Positions 1-8,915 of a stretch of DNA of 64,000 nucleotides are shown piece after piece; the stretch's first letter is position 1, and each line of letters starts with the position of its first letter. The stretch is from the IMG/VR virus record IMGVR_UViG_3300046003_007892, positions 176,364 to 240,363 of that record, one strand, 5' to 3'. The position numbers were made by a program, and so were the translations under genes. The DNA comes from a virus. The notes under the pieces are model-generated. The model was given only the letters and a program-made list of their open reading frames with translations. It searched no databases and was not told where the DNA came from.

Positions 1-1185
1 CGCGCGACTTACTGCGCCTTCATGCCCCTCTCGCAGGAGGGGCGTCTGCTCCAGACCGGAACCCGTCTATCGCAAAACCATCGCGGCTTGCTCCTCTACG
101 ATGACCGGTTCGGCTGCCAGACCGGCAACGTGGTCACGGATGGCAACGCCAAGCTTCAATGGAAGGTCGATTGGGCCATGCGTTGGGCTGCGCTCGGCAC
201 CGACTACGAAATGTCGGGAAAGGACTTGATCGAGTCGGTCAAGATCGGCAACCAGATCGTGCGCGTTCTGGGCAGCCAACCGCCCGTGCAGATGACCTAC
301 GAGATGTTCCTCGACGAGAATGGCGAGAAGATCAGCAAGTCGCGGGGCAACGGCCTCTCGGTTGAGCAATGGCTCCGCTATGGCTCGCGCGAGGGTCTGT
401 CCTACTTCATGTTCGGCAACCCCACGGCGGCGAAGAAGCTCCACGTTGGCGTCATCCCACGCGCCGAGGACGACTATCTCGAAGACCTGGAAGCAGTCAC
501 GCCGGATTCGCCGTCGTGGCATATCCACCGAGCCGCCCCGCCCGCGCCGCTCACCACCGAAACCTCCTACGCGATGTTGGTCAACATGGCGTCGGTTTCG
601 CGCGCCCCGGACCCCGGCATCCTCCTCCAGTATCTGAGCCAGAATCGTCCCATCGCCGAGGAAGAGATCGCCCGCGTCCATGCCCTGGCGCAGACGGTGG
701 TCAACTACTGTGCTGGTGAGGTCTATCCGCACATGAAGCCCCGCGTGGCGACCAAGATGGAGAAGGTTGCCCTCTACGAATTCGCCTATGAACTCGAACA
801 GATGGCCGATGGCCTCACGGCTGAGGAATACCAGACGGTCGTCTACGAGGTAGGCAAGACGCGGGGCTATGCGGACGACCTCCGTGCATGGTTCCGGGTC
901 ATCTATGAGACCGTCTTCGGTTCCGAAGAGGGCCCGCGCATCGGAGCGTTCATCTGTGCCATCGGCCGCCTGAACGCCATCTCGCTTTTCAACGGCGTGC
1001 CGATGGCTCGCGACCCCTTCATTGGTCGCAACCCCACCGAGGTGCGCGCGTGGGAGATCGCCCGCGAGGCGCACGGCCCAGATATCCCGAGCCCGCACGA
1101 AGGCATGCCGCCCTCGGTGTGGTGCGCATTCGTGGCTGCCGCCGAGAAGGAACTCGGGCTGAGCAAGGAAATCGGAAATGCTTGA
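1..1185 (+). CDS. lysK: Lysyl-tRNA synthetase, class I (3' part)
   Basis: The reading frame is open at the left window edge; 394 residues and the stop are visible. A KISKSRGN motif near residue 110 is the KMSKS loop of class I lysyl-tRNA synthetase (the archaeal/alphaproteobacterial type, not LysS). The preceding WKVDWAMRW stretch and the long helical C-terminal half also fit that family. The enzyme charges tRNA-Lys in the cytoplasm. The N-terminal HIGH region lies outside the window. The next gene overlaps its end by 8 bp. With ArgRS (48768-50390) and a CCA-adding enzyme (55865-57100) this phage carries a sizeable translation set. Confidence 0.9.
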   Translation, partial: RATYCAFMPLSQEGRLLQTGTRLSQNHRGLLLYDDRFGCQTGNVVTDGNAKLQWKVDWAMRWAALGTDYEMSGKDLIESVKIGNQIVRVLGSQPPVQMTYEMFLDENGEKISKSRGNGLSVEQWLRYGSREGLSYFMFGNPTAAKKLHVGVIPRAEDDYLEDLEAVTPDSPSWHIHRAAPPAPLTTETSYAMLVNMASVSRAPDPGILLQYLSQNRPIAEEEIARVHALAQTVVNYCAGEVYPHMKPRVATKMEKVALYEFAYELEQMADGLTAEEYQTVVYEVGKTRGYADDLRAWFRVIYETVFGSEEGPRIGAFICAIGRLNAISLFNGVPMARDPFIGRNPTEVRAWEIAREAHGPDIPSPHEGMPPSVWCAFVAAAEKELGLSKEIGNA

Positions 1186-1492
1186 GTCGTCTGGAAGAAT
1201 CACCCGCGATGCCCTGCGGTCCATGTGCGAGAACTTCATCCATCGGGCAGAAGCCGAGGCCGACGAGACGCGTGAACGTCTCCTGGCCCGCGAGGGCGAG
1301 CGACGCCATGGCTGGTTCACGTCAACCGAAAAGCTCCTGACTGCGCGCAAGCACGAAATCGACGACGCGGTGGCGACGGTCCATGGTCCCCGGTTGGACC
1401 GCGCCCGCACGCTCCTCAATTTGGCCAACCACGACGAACTCACTGATCTCCGCATCAGTGCAAACGATCTCGCATTCCTCGAAGGTGCCTAG
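1178..1492 (+). CDS. Hypothetical protein
   Basis: 104 residues, rich in Arg and Glu, predicted mostly helical. It overlaps the end of the lysyl-tRNA synthetase gene by 8 bp, as is usual for co-transcribed phage genes, and the next gene starts 2 bp later. I do not recognise a family. Confidence 0.7.
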   Translation: MLESSGRITRDALRSMCENFIHRAEAEADETRERLLAREGERRHGWFTSTEKLLTARKHEIDDAVATVHGPRLDRARTLLNLANHDELTDLRISANDLAFLEGA

Positions 1493-1494
1493 GG

Positions 1495-1719
1495 ATGTTC
1501 GCGTTCACTGGTCGCATCGAAACCCATCTCGACGATGGTGGCCAAGCCCGCATCGCGGAAGACCTGTCCTGCGTGAGCATCGATCATCCAGAAATCTTTG
1601 TCCGATTGCAAAGCTGGCATGACGCGGACGACTGGGGCGACAAGGGCCCCCGCCACCCGGCCATGGACGAACTCGAAGGCCGTAAGGTGATGATCACCAT
1701 TGAGATTTTGCCCGAATGA
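1495..1719 (+). CDS. Hypothetical small protein
   Basis: 74 acidic residues ending in a beta-like segment (KVMITIEILPE). It overlaps the following gene by 4 bp (ATGA), so the two are probably translationally coupled. No family recognised. Confidence 0.65.
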   Translation: MFAFTGRIETHLDDGGQARIAEDLSCVSIDHPEIFVRLQSWHDADDWGDKGPRHPAMDELEGRKVMITIEILPE

Positions 1720-1982
1720 AAAAGATCACGCTCGAACTCGACCTCGATATCCCGGACGAGCTTATGGCTCTGACGAGTGACGCCCTCCTTCTTGCTGCCG
1801 CCTCCAACGTAGTTGGCTTCGCCATAAAGGGTCACCTCCTCACGGTCATATCCAACCTCGGAATCAAAGGACTGCCCGCAGAATCCCAAGCCATTCTGGA
1901 TAGGAGCAACCTGTCCCACAATGGCTGGGCGGAAGTCCTCTCTGCCTGCACGGAAGACGCCATTCGAGTGAGGCCGAGATGA
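1716..1982 (+). CDS. Hypothetical small protein
   Basis: 88 residues starting MKKITLELDLDIPDE. It has ATGA overlaps with both neighbours. It contains a hydrophobic central stretch (LLLAAASNVVGFAI), too polar at its flanks for a clear membrane helix. No family recognised. Confidence 0.65.
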   Translation: MKKITLELDLDIPDELMALTSDALLLAAASNVVGFAIKGHLLTVISNLGIKGLPAESQAILDRSNLSHNGWAEVLSACTEDAIRVRPR

Positions 1983-2194
1983 AAAAAGTTCGCCTGAAAT
2001 CTTTTCCGAAAAAGAACTCTCGCCGAGAGCAAAACCGGATTGCCCGGCTGATGGCGAGTGAGATTTTCGATGATGGTGGTTCGCCCGCTCGGCCGGTCGC
2101 TCCCGGTCAGACGCGCCAGGACTACGTGGAGAAGAACTGGCGCGTCCACGAAGATCGCGCCCGCTCCGCCGTGACGCTGAACAAGAGATACTGA
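1979..2194 (+). CDS. Hypothetical small basic protein
   Basis: 71 residues, strongly basic at the N-terminus (MKKVRLKSFPKKNSRREQ), so a nucleic-acid contact is possible. It overlaps the previous gene by 4 bp and the next by 1 bp. No family recognised. Confidence 0.6.
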   Translation: MKKVRLKSFPKKNSRREQNRIARLMASEIFDDGGSPARPVAPGQTRQDYVEKNWRVHEDRARSAVTLNKRY

Positions 2195-2670
2195 TGAAGA
2201 CGCTGGAATGCTCTTTCAATCAGGAAGGCATCGGCAAGACGCTGTCGAACTTGACCTTCCATCCATTCACCTTCCGAGACATCCGTTTCGGGAGCATTGA
2301 AGGTTTCCTGCAATCGTTGAAGGTCCGCGACGCCGACCGTGCCGCCGACGTTCGCGTGCTGGCCGGATACCGGGCGTGGAAGCTCGGTCAAGAGGGCAAC
2401 TCCTGGCAGGATAGCCAGACCCTGTGGTTCGATGGCGCCGCCTACCCCCGCGCCTCGCGCGAGTATCGCGAACTCATCACCGCAGCCTATGATGCCTGCT
2501 TCGAGCAGAACGACGGCTTCGTCATCGCCCTGATCGAGAGCGGCGACAGTTGCCTCGTCCACACCATCGGGAATCACGACCAGACCCGCACGACCCTCAC
2601 GGAGTGCGAATACATCTATCAACTCTATCGGCTCCGCGCCCGCGCTCAGCAAATCCTGCGGGAGGACTGA
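2194..2670 (+). CDS. NADAR/YbiA-like phage protein
   Basis: 158 residues. The pattern PFTFRDIRFGSIEGFLQSLK near residues 24-43, then AWKLG, a W...LWFDG segment, YDACFEQND and a C-terminal HTIGNHDQTRTTLTE resembles the NADAR (YbiA-like) fold, whose members handle ADP-ribose or riboflavin-pathway intermediates; many large phages carry a relative. Assignment is from remembered motif shape, not a search. It sits in a run of overlapping small genes, and the next gene starts inside its stop (TGATG). Confidence 0.5.
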   Translation: MKTLECSFNQEGIGKTLSNLTFHPFTFRDIRFGSIEGFLQSLKVRDADRAADVRVLAGYRAWKLGQEGNSWQDSQTLWFDGAAYPRASREYRELITAAYDACFEQNDGFVIALIESGDSCLVHTIGNHDQTRTTLTECEYIYQLYRLRARAQQILRED

Positions 2671-3089
2671 TGTGGTATGATGAAGAGCGCATTTGCCAGT
2701 TCACGATGGTGGACCAGCCGCGCCCCGCCGACCTCAACTACTTCAACCTGGGCCGTTTCTGCGGCCCCTATGGTTCCCTGCGCACTCACCTCAAGCTTCG
2801 TGACGTCAGCGACGCGACCATAATCGGCCGCCCTGACCACAAGCTCCACATTCACGTCTACTATGAGGGCAGAGAGGTGTTGCAGGATTTGCGGCGGGTC
2901 GGCTCAGAGCTTGCGAAGATGGACGTAACTTTGCGCCCGTGGTCGGCAGTGCAGATCGCTCAGCATGGTCGGGGTGACGCTAACAAACACCTGATCGTTC
3001 TTATGTTCTCGTCCGAAATCGACGCCATTATTGTTTGCGGAATGGTACTCCCGTCTCCAACCAAGAAGGTCACCCATGCCGTTCGCTAA
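2670..3089 (+). CDS. Hypothetical protein
   Basis: 139 residues. The ATG lies in the TGATG overlap with the previous stop, which decides this start over an upstream in-frame codon. The C-terminal half (LRPWSAVQ..., then a strand ending FSSEIDAIIVCGMVL) loosely resembles the end of the next protein (LSPWLALC... FSNDKDQIVMRMMI), so the two may be distant paralogues. Function unknown. Confidence 0.65.
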   Translation: MWYDEERICQFTMVDQPRPADLNYFNLGRFCGPYGSLRTHLKLRDVSDATIIGRPDHKLHIHVYYEGREVLQDLRRVGSELAKMDVTLRPWSAVQIAQHGRGDANKHLIVLMFSSEIDAIIVCGMVLPSPTKKVTHAVR

Positions 3090-3507
3090 TCTGCAAGACC
3101 TCTTCAAGGGTGACATCGAACCCTACGAGTGCACCCGCGTCGGCATGGTGCCGAGACACGAAGTCAACCGTCCCGCCGAAGTGACGTCGTGGGACTGGCC
3201 CTATGATTTGATTCTACCGCACATCGGTGGTTTCTCCGGCCCTGGTTTCTCTGGTTTCACCAGCTATCTCATCTATCGGGATACCATCGACAATCATTTC
3301 GCCATCGCCAGTGCTTGCGCTGATCTGATCAGTGCTGGAACGGTTCTATCGCCCTGGTTGGCCTTGTGCGCTGATATGGACCGTGTCCAAATTTTGTTAT
3401 TTTCCAATGACAAAGATCAGATTGTAATGCGCATGATGATCGATGCAGAAATCATAGTGGTCGAACCAAAAAAACCCTATGCAAGTAATACCCGCCATGC
3501 TAGATAG
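3076..3507 (+). CDS. Hypothetical protein
   Basis: 143 residues. The ATG at 3076 follows a good Shine-Dalgarno (AAGAAGG) and overlaps the upstream gene by 14 bp; longer in-frame starts lack one. Gly-rich middle (GGFSGPGFSGF). Possible distant paralogue of the preceding protein. Confidence 0.65.
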   Translation: MPFANLQDLFKGDIEPYECTRVGMVPRHEVNRPAEVTSWDWPYDLILPHIGGFSGPGFSGFTSYLIYRDTIDNHFAIASACADLISAGTVLSPWLALCADMDRVQILLFSNDKDQIVMRMMIDAEIIVVEPKKPYASNTRHAR

Positions 3508-3537
3508 CCCATCTGATCTAAGAAAGGTCCCTTGAAC

Positions 3538-4701
3538 ATGTCCGAACCCAAGCCCGTCAAAATCACTCCGACGCCGTCACGCAAGAAAGCCGAAACGCCC
3601 TCCGTGCAGCAGGCCACCATCCTGGCTGAAATCCCGGTCGCGGCCCCGCCCGCTCCGCCCATCCTGTCAGTGGCGCCGACCCGCTCAGCGGTCGCGGTCC
3701 AGCAGGCCCCGCTGTCCATCACGGAAATCTCCCAGATGGGCGGAACCACGCTGGTCAAGACGGCGGCCATCTCGGGCAAGATCACGTCCGTCGCCAAGGC
3801 TGGCGACATGGACGAACTCGGCAAGCTGGTCGGCCAACTCCTCATCAAGGCGAAGGAATACGACCCGAGCAAGCTCGGCAAGGGCGGCATTCTGGGCTGG
3901 TTCCGCAAGTCCAAGCAGCAACTGCTGAACCACTATCAGACCGTGGACCAACAGGTCGGCGGCCTCGTCATCGAAGTCGATAAGCGTGTCGGCTTCTTCC
4001 GTGGTCGCGTCGCCGATCTGGAAGAGATGTTCAACGCCAACGAAGAATATCACGAGGAACTCGGTCAGACCATCGCGGCCATGCAGGAGCGCGTCGAGTG
4101 GATGCGCAGCAACCAGCCGGTCGTGGACGAGGCCGACGCCTTCTCGGCGCAGAAGGCCGCCGACTGGCAGCAGGTGATCACCTTCGCCGAGAAGCGCATC
4201 GACGACCTGAGGCGCGGGCAGATGCTGTCCGAGCAAACCGGGCCGCAGATCAAGCTGATGGCGATGAACTCCATCGCGCTGTCGCAGACGTTCGACGACA
4301 TCAAGGTCACCACCATCCCGACCCTGCAACGGACGTTCGCCCTCTACATCATTAACAAGGAACAGCAGCAAGGCGCGGACATGGCGGAGGCGGTGCGCAA
4401 CACCACCAACGCGGCCATCATCCAGAACGCCGACCTGTTGAAGTCCAACACGTCCAAGGTCCACACTCAGCTTTCCAGGTCGAACATCGACATGAAGACG
4501 CTGGAGCACAACCAGCAGGCCGTGTTCGATTCCTTGAAGGAAGTCGAACGCATCCGCGCCGAAATGAAGTCCCGGCTGCAATCGGAGGCACCGAAGATCG
4601 AACGCCTGTCGGCCGATCTTCACACCCGCATGGCCGAGTATGGCCGCGCTCTGCCGGGCGGCAACTCCGCCAAGCAGATCGAACAAACCGCGACCTTCTA
4701 A
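3538..4701 (+). CDS. telA: TelA-family toxic-anion (tellurite) resistance protein
   Basis: 387 residues: a Pro/Ala-rich, probably disordered first ~60 residues, then a long coiled-coil alpha-helical body. The stretch near residue 240 (GPQIKLMAMNSIALSQTFDD followed by TTIPTLQRTFALYI) matches the TelA/KlaA/YaaN family. TelA proteins are linked to resistance to tellurite and other toxic anions; mechanism unclear. ATG 3538 follows AGAAAGG. It starts a co-directional cassette with a vWA protein, a DUF475 membrane protein and TerD, so I infer one envelope-stress or tellurite-type module. Confidence 0.8.
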   Translation: MSEPKPVKITPTPSRKKAETPSVQQATILAEIPVAAPPAPPILSVAPTRSAVAVQQAPLSITEISQMGGTTLVKTAAISGKITSVAKAGDMDELGKLVGQLLIKAKEYDPSKLGKGGILGWFRKSKQQLLNHYQTVDQQVGGLVIEVDKRVGFFRGRVADLEEMFNANEEYHEELGQTIAAMQERVEWMRSNQPVVDEADAFSAQKAADWQQVITFAEKRIDDLRRGQMLSEQTGPQIKLMAMNSIALSQTFDDIKVTTIPTLQRTFALYIINKEQQQGADMAEAVRNTTNAAIIQNADLLKSNTSKVHTQLSRSNIDMKTLEHNQQAVFDSLKEVERIRAEMKSRLQSEAPKIERLSADLHTRMAEYGRALPGGNSAKQIEQTATF

Positions 4702-4713
4702 GGGAAACCCAGA

Positions 4714-5466
4714 ATGCCCATCGAACTCGACAAGAAAGCCGAAACCGTTCAGCGCGTGCTGCTCGACAAGGGCTTGGCCACGGCGCCGACCATGCGTGTC
4801 GCCGTCGCCATCGACATCTCCTACTCGATGAAGGATGAATTCGAGGACGGCAGCGTCCAGAAAGTTCTCGACCAGCTTCTCGGCGTCGCCAAGACGTTCG
4901 ATGATGACGGCGCCTTCGACATGTGGCAGTTCGACGACCGCACCGATTACATCGGTCAGGCGTCGGAAGCCGACTACGGCACCTACGTGCGGTCCAAGCG
5001 TCTGGGCGTCCGGGGCGGCACCCTCTACTCGCCGTGCCTGCGCGATATCACGTCGCGGATGTTCGGCGCGGCGCAGACCCAGACGACCACCCAGAAGAAG
5101 GGCGGCTTCCTCGGCTTCGGCGCCAAAACCGTGCAGCAGACGGCGAACATCGGCGGCTCCGACGAGCCCGTCATGGTCCTGTTCATCACGGACGGGGCCC
5201 CGCAGGAAACCATCTCGGCTGTCCGGGCCGTGCTGAAGGACGCGCAGAAGCACAACATCTACTTCCAGATGATCGGCATCAACAACCAGGGAGAAGAGTT
5301 CGAGTTGCTCTCGACCCTGGCCGACGAGCTTCCCAACGTCGGCTTCGTCAAGATGAACGGCTTCCGCAACACCGACGAGCAACTCTATCGCGCCATGATC
5401 ACCGACGAACTCGTCGCGTGGGTGTCGAAGTTCGCCACGTCGGCTGCGAAACCCGCCGTCGCCTGA
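4714..5466 (+). CDS. vWA-domain protein of the tellurite-resistance cassette (TerF/TerY-like)
   Basis: 250 residues. A von Willebrand factor A fold is indicated by the MIDAS motif DISYSM near residue 34, the GGTLYSP segment and FITDG near residue 155. Such proteins in Ter systems bind divalent metal and are thought to scaffold TerD/TerC complexes. It lies 12 bp after telA and is followed by a GC-rich hairpin (5476-5499), then the TerC-like membrane protein. Confidence 0.85.
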   Translation: MPIELDKKAETVQRVLLDKGLATAPTMRVAVAIDISYSMKDEFEDGSVQKVLDQLLGVAKTFDDDGAFDMWQFDDRTDYIGQASEADYGTYVRSKRLGVRGGTLYSPCLRDITSRMFGAAQTQTTTQKKGGFLGFGAKTVQQTANIGGSDEPVMVLFITDGAPQETISAVRAVLKDAQKHNIYFQMIGINNQGEEFELLSTLADELPNVGFVKMNGFRNTDEQLYRAMITDELVAWVSKFATSAAKPAVA

Positions 5467-5475
5467 TTCACCCTG

Positions 5476-5499
5476 CCGGGGGCGGGCAGCCGCCCCCGG
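5476..5499 (+). terminator. GC-rich hairpin, weak terminator or attenuator
   Basis: A 10-bp perfect stem (CCGGGGGCGG / CCGCCCCCGG) with a GCAG loop lies 9 bp after the vWA gene. The downstream tract TTCCTTCTC is only partly U-rich, so partial termination or mRNA stabilisation is more likely than full termination. Confidence 0.5.
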
Positions 5500-5543
5500 T
5501 TCCTTCTCTGCTCAAAGAGTGCATTTCTAGAAAAGGGGCCCAA

Positions 5544-6626
5544 GTGCCGCAACGATCTTTCATGAGCTACTTCCGTGGCTCGTTCATTTTCGCCGTCATC
5601 GCCATCATCGCGGGCGGCGTCTATGGATACTATACGGGCGGCACCATCGCCGCCACGCTCACCATGGCGTGGGTCGTCGCCGTGCTGGCCGTCCTTGAGA
5701 CGAGCCTGTCGTTCGACAACGCCGTCGTCAACGCCACCATTCTGGAGAACTGGGATGACAAGTGGCGCCGCATCTTCCTGACCTGGGGTATCTGGATTGC
5801 CGTGTTCGGTATGCGGATTGTCTTCCCCATCGCGGTCGTCGCCATCGCGGCGAACATGAACCCCGTGGACGTCATCAACATCGCCCTGTTCGACCCGGCC
5901 ACCTATGAGGCCAGGATGCACGAGGTCCATCACGAGGTCGCTTTCTTCGGCGGCGCCTTCCTCGCCATGGTCGGTCTGGCCTTTTTCTTTGAAGAGCGTC
6001 AGGTCTACTGGTGGGAAGCCCTTGAGAGCAAGCTCGGCAAGGCCGGTGAGATCGAAAGCCTGTCCGCCATTCTGGTCATTCTGGTCGCCGTCTTCGCGTC
6101 CGCTGGCCTCGGCGAAGAGCGCATCTCGGCCCTTCTGGCAGCCATCTTCGGCGTCGGCGCCTTCATCGCCGCCCACGCCATGGGGACCCTGCTCGGCGGT
6201 GGTGAGGACGACGGCACCGGCAAGAAGGTCATTCGTGCTGGCGTCGGTGGCTTCCTCTACATCGAACTGCTCGACGCATCCTTCTCCTTCGACGGCGTGA
6301 TCGGCGCGTTCGCCCTGACGAACCTGCTGGTCATCATCGCCCTCGGCTTGGGTGTCGGCGCCTTCTTCGTCCGCTCGATGACCATCTATCTGGTTGACAA
6401 GGGGACGCTGGCCGAGTTTCGTTACCTCGAACACGGGGCCTTCTACGCGATCATCGCACTGGCCGCGATCATGTTCCTGAGCGGCGTCGGCATCGAACTG
6501 CCCGAATGGATTACGGGTCTCATCGGCGCGGCGTTGATCGGCGCAGCCCTCGGACACTCCATCCTGGCCAATCGCAAGGACAAGAAACTCGAACAAGCCC
6601 ACGTGATCAATCAACCGGGCACCTGA
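5544..6626 (+). CDS. DUF475/TerC-superfamily integral membrane protein
   Basis: 360 residues with about nine hydrophobic helices. Conserved DUF475 motifs are present: SLSFDNAVVNA near residue 55 and SFSFDGVIGAFALTN near residue 252, the acidic intramembrane sites of the TerC superfamily of metal or anion transporters. I choose GTG 5544 because AAAGGGG sits 7 nt upstream; ATG 5562 is the alternative. TerC-like proteins partner TerD in the membrane, which agrees with TerD following next. Confidence 0.85.
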   Translation: MPQRSFMSYFRGSFIFAVIAIIAGGVYGYYTGGTIAATLTMAWVVAVLAVLETSLSFDNAVVNATILENWDDKWRRIFLTWGIWIAVFGMRIVFPIAVVAIAANMNPVDVINIALFDPATYEARMHEVHHEVAFFGGAFLAMVGLAFFFEERQVYWWEALESKLGKAGEIESLSAILVILVAVFASAGLGEERISALLAAIFGVGAFIAAHAMGTLLGGGEDDGTGKKVIRAGVGGFLYIELLDASFSFDGVIGAFALTNLLVIIALGLGVGAFFVRSMTIYLVDKGTLAEFRYLEHGAFYAIIALAAIMFLSGVGIELPEWITGLIGAALIGAALGHSILANRKDKKLEQAHVINQPGT

Positions 6627-6636
6627 CAACCTCCGG

Positions 6637-6658
6637 GAGCCCGCCCTTTCTTGGGCTC
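6637..6658 (+). terminator. Weak intercistronic hairpin
   Basis: 6-bp stem GAGCCC/GGGCTC with a 10-nt loop between the DUF475 gene and terD. No U-tract follows, so it may only attenuate transcription. Confidence 0.3.
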
Positions 6659-6698
6659 TCACTCATCCTCTGTTCAACTCTCGAAGGACCATAAGACC

Positions 6699-7298
6699 AT
6701 GGGTATCAATCTCGACAAAGGCGGTCGCGTCGCTCTCGGCAAGGACGACGGCCACACCAAGTTCATCGTCGGCCTCGGCTGGAACGCCAATCCCGGCACC
6801 GGCGCCACCTATGACCTCGACGCCTCGGCCTTCGGCTGTGCGCCGGACGCTGGCGGCGACCCCCATCTGATCGGTGACGACTACTTCATCTACTACCGCA
6901 ACCTCAACTCGCCGTGCGGCGGCATCACCCACTCGGGCGACAACCTGACCGGCGACGGCGATGGCGACGACGAGCAGATCGTTCTGGACCTGTCGAAGGT
7001 CCCGGCGCATCTCCAGGAAATCGCCTGCATGGTGACCATCTACGACGCCGCCTCCAAGGGTCAGAACTTCGGCCAAGTCCGCGCCGCCTACATCCGCATC
7101 GTGGACGCCGAGACGAATGTCGAGGTCGCCCGCTACGACCTGACCGAGGACTACCACGACTCGACCGCCATCCAGTTCGGCTCGGTCTACAAGAAGTCGG
7201 ACGGCTCGTGGGCCTTCAAGGCCATCGGCCAGGGCTTCAACACCGATCTGCGCGGCCTGCTGGGCGTTTACGCCCCCAACGCGCAGGTGGTCGGCTAA
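6699..7298 (+). CDS. terD: TerD-family tellurium resistance protein
   Basis: 199 residues, the usual TerD length. It shows the N-terminal INLDKGGRV, the calcium-binding-type acidic segments (YDLDASAF, GDGDGDDEQIVLDLSKVP) and the C-terminal GSVYKKSDGSWAFKAIGQGF typical of TerD. Family members bind calcium and act with TerC-like membrane proteins in tellurite, phage and stress resistance. ATG 6699 is preceded by AAGGA. A strong terminator follows, closing the cassette. Confidence 0.92.
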   Translation: MGINLDKGGRVALGKDDGHTKFIVGLGWNANPGTGATYDLDASAFGCAPDAGGDPHLIGDDYFIYYRNLNSPCGGITHSGDNLTGDGDGDDEQIVLDLSKVPAHLQEIACMVTIYDAASKGQNFGQVRAAYIRIVDAETNVEVARYDLTEDYHDSTAIQFGSVYKKSDGSWAFKAIGQGFNTDLRGLLGVYAPNAQVVG

Positions 7299-7329
7299 CC
7301 CGCCCTCCCCGGCTGTTAGACGACGGAAA

Positions 7330-7355
7330 GGCGGGTCCTCGGGCCCGCCTTTTTT
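7330..7355 (+). terminator. Rho-independent terminator after terD
   Basis: Stem GGCGGG/CCCGCC with an 8-nt loop, followed directly by six T residues. Confidence 0.9.
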
Positions 7356-7381
7356 CGTCCACCGAAATGTAAAATAAAGTC

Positions 7382-7410
7382 TGGACTTTTAACCTAGTTC
7401 CCCTTACGGT
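7382..7410 (+). promoter_or_regulatory. Putative sigma70-like promoter
   Basis: TGGACT, 17-bp spacer, TACGGT, located between the terD terminator and the next gene. Both boxes deviate from consensus; position is the main support. Confidence 0.4.
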
Positions 7411-7437
7411 GGCAGAGGTGAGAATGGGAGTTCAAGA

Positions 7438-8460
7438 GTGGCGCGCGATAAGGGTTCAACGAAGAAGCTGAAAGCACAGGCGACGGATGTTGCCGGTGAA
7501 CCCAAGCCTATCGCGCCAGCCTCCCAAGTTGTTGTTCCGTTCGTTCGGAACGGCGTCAATACCGAGCCGAAAGCTCTGGACCCGACCCGTTTCGAGCCCC
7601 GCGCCATCCGCCTCCCGGAGACCCACTTGACCCCGAAGCCGCCGAAGCCAATCGCGCCAGCAGCAGCCCTGCCGGAACCGGCCGCTCCGCGCTCGCTGAT
7701 GGACCGGCTGCGCAACAACCCGCCGCCCGCTCCGAAGCCCCAGCCGGTGGCGCCGCCGCGCGCGTTGGCACCTCCCCGTCCTTCCCCTCCTCGTGTGGAG
7801 CCCGTCAAGCCCGTGCCAAATCCGTACAACGTCACGATTGACGACAAGATCGACCGCCTGATGGAGCGCGCCTTCGAGATCGACCCCCAGACGACGTCGA
7901 ACATTCGCTTCCGTCCCCGACTGGACAAAGCGGTCAGCCAGACCGCCCGCGAGTGGATGGACTGGGGCCAGCGCGGTCTTGAAACCCTCCGCACCGTGAC
8001 GGTCAAGAACGCCGAGTTCGTCAACAAATACACGACCCTGAACGCCGCGCAGTGGATTCAGGAGACCCAGAACGCCGCGAACAAGCCGCCGTCCTTCATG
8101 GACCGCTTCAACCGCAAGCCCGTCTCCTTCTATGAAGGCCAGATGGACCGCATTCGCGCCGACCTCGCCGACCTCCTGGTTCCGCTGGAAGCCGAGATCG
8201 CCGATCTCCGCCCCCGCTTCGACACCCTGCGCTTGGATGTCCTGACCTTCTCGGTCCTCTACGAGACCCTGTCGGACCCGCACGACATCCAGGTCGTGCA
8301 GACCCGTCAGCGCACGCTCGTGAATGGCCAGACGTCGGTCGCCCAACTCCTCCAGATGATGGAGAACACGCGGGCGTCGATCACCCAGAATATCCAAACC
8401 ATCGACGACCTTCTGCTGACCCTGATTCCGCAGTGGAAGATGGCTGAGAGCCAGCGGTGA
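7438..8460 (+). CDS. Pro-rich, TelA-like protein (uncertain)
   Basis: 340 residues. GTG start preceded 7 nt by GGGAG. The first ~130 residues are Pro/Ala-rich and probably disordered, like the TelA N-terminus. The helical remainder has an FMDRFNRKPVSFYEGQMDRI segment whose layout recalls the WFRKSKQQLLNHYQTVDQQV region of the TelA protein at 3538-4701. I infer a diverged TelA-like partner of the Ter cassette. Confidence 0.5.
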   Translation: MARDKGSTKKLKAQATDVAGEPKPIAPASQVVVPFVRNGVNTEPKALDPTRFEPRAIRLPETHLTPKPPKPIAPAAALPEPAAPRSLMDRLRNNPPPAPKPQPVAPPRALAPPRPSPPRVEPVKPVPNPYNVTIDDKIDRLMERAFEIDPQTTSNIRFRPRLDKAVSQTAREWMDWGQRGLETLRTVTVKNAEFVNKYTTLNAAQWIQETQNAANKPPSFMDRFNRKPVSFYEGQMDRIRADLADLLVPLEAEIADLRPRFDTLRLDVLTFSVLYETLSDPHDIQVVQTRQRTLVNGQTSVAQLLQMMENTRASITQNIQTIDDLLLTLIPQWKMAESQR

Positions 8461-8915
8461 AACGGCGGCAGTTCACGCCCCACGCGTCGATCAAGCCCCT
8501 TCCGACCGTGCACCTCTGGGAGAATCGCAACTCGCTCACGGGGCAGAACCCGCACGAGGTCAACTTCATCTACACGATCAAGGGTGCGCTTCGAAACGCC
8601 CGCACGCTGAAGCAATGGGGGAGCTACAAGCCCGCCAAGCCGCTCGCCCACAAAGTCGTGCTGGTGTTCAAAGAACCGCTGACTTCCCGCTGGCTGATGG
8701 ATTCCCCGTTGCTCTCGCTGGTGGCGTGGTTGACCGAACACAGCCGTTCGACATGGGAAATCTCGCCACCGTTTCGTGCGCCGATTGATTATACGGAGTT
8801 TCCGAGAAGAGAGAATCCGCCCCAGGTCACCGTGGGTCTGGCCGATCACACCGACTTCGTAGCTCTCATGTTGCTCGGTGAACAGGCCTTCTCCTATCTG
8901 GAGACCCGGCCATGA
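8457..8915 (+). CDS. Hypothetical protein
   Basis: 152 residues. GTG start overlapping the upstream stop (GTGA), pointing to translational coupling. Basic N-terminus. No family recognised. Confidence 0.65.
   Translation: MKRRQFTPHASIKPLPTVHLWENRNSLTGQNPHEVNFIYTIKGALRNARTLKQWGSYKPAKPLAHKVVLVFKEPLTSRWLMDSPLLSLVAWLTEHSRSTWEISPPFRAPIDYTEFPRRENPPQVTVGLADHTDFVALMLLGEQAFSYLETRP

Noticed and set aside
3685-5382. Long minus-strand ORF opposite telA/vWA
   Set aside because: It is the shadow of two well-supported genes on the plus strand; such antisense ORFs are expected in GC-rich DNA. The same applies to long antisense ORFs opposite groEL, argS and the DUF475 gene.
4923-5543. N-terminal extension of the DUF475 gene
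   Set aside because: The extension overlaps the vWA gene out of frame and has no membrane-protein character; GTG 5544 has a good ribosome site.
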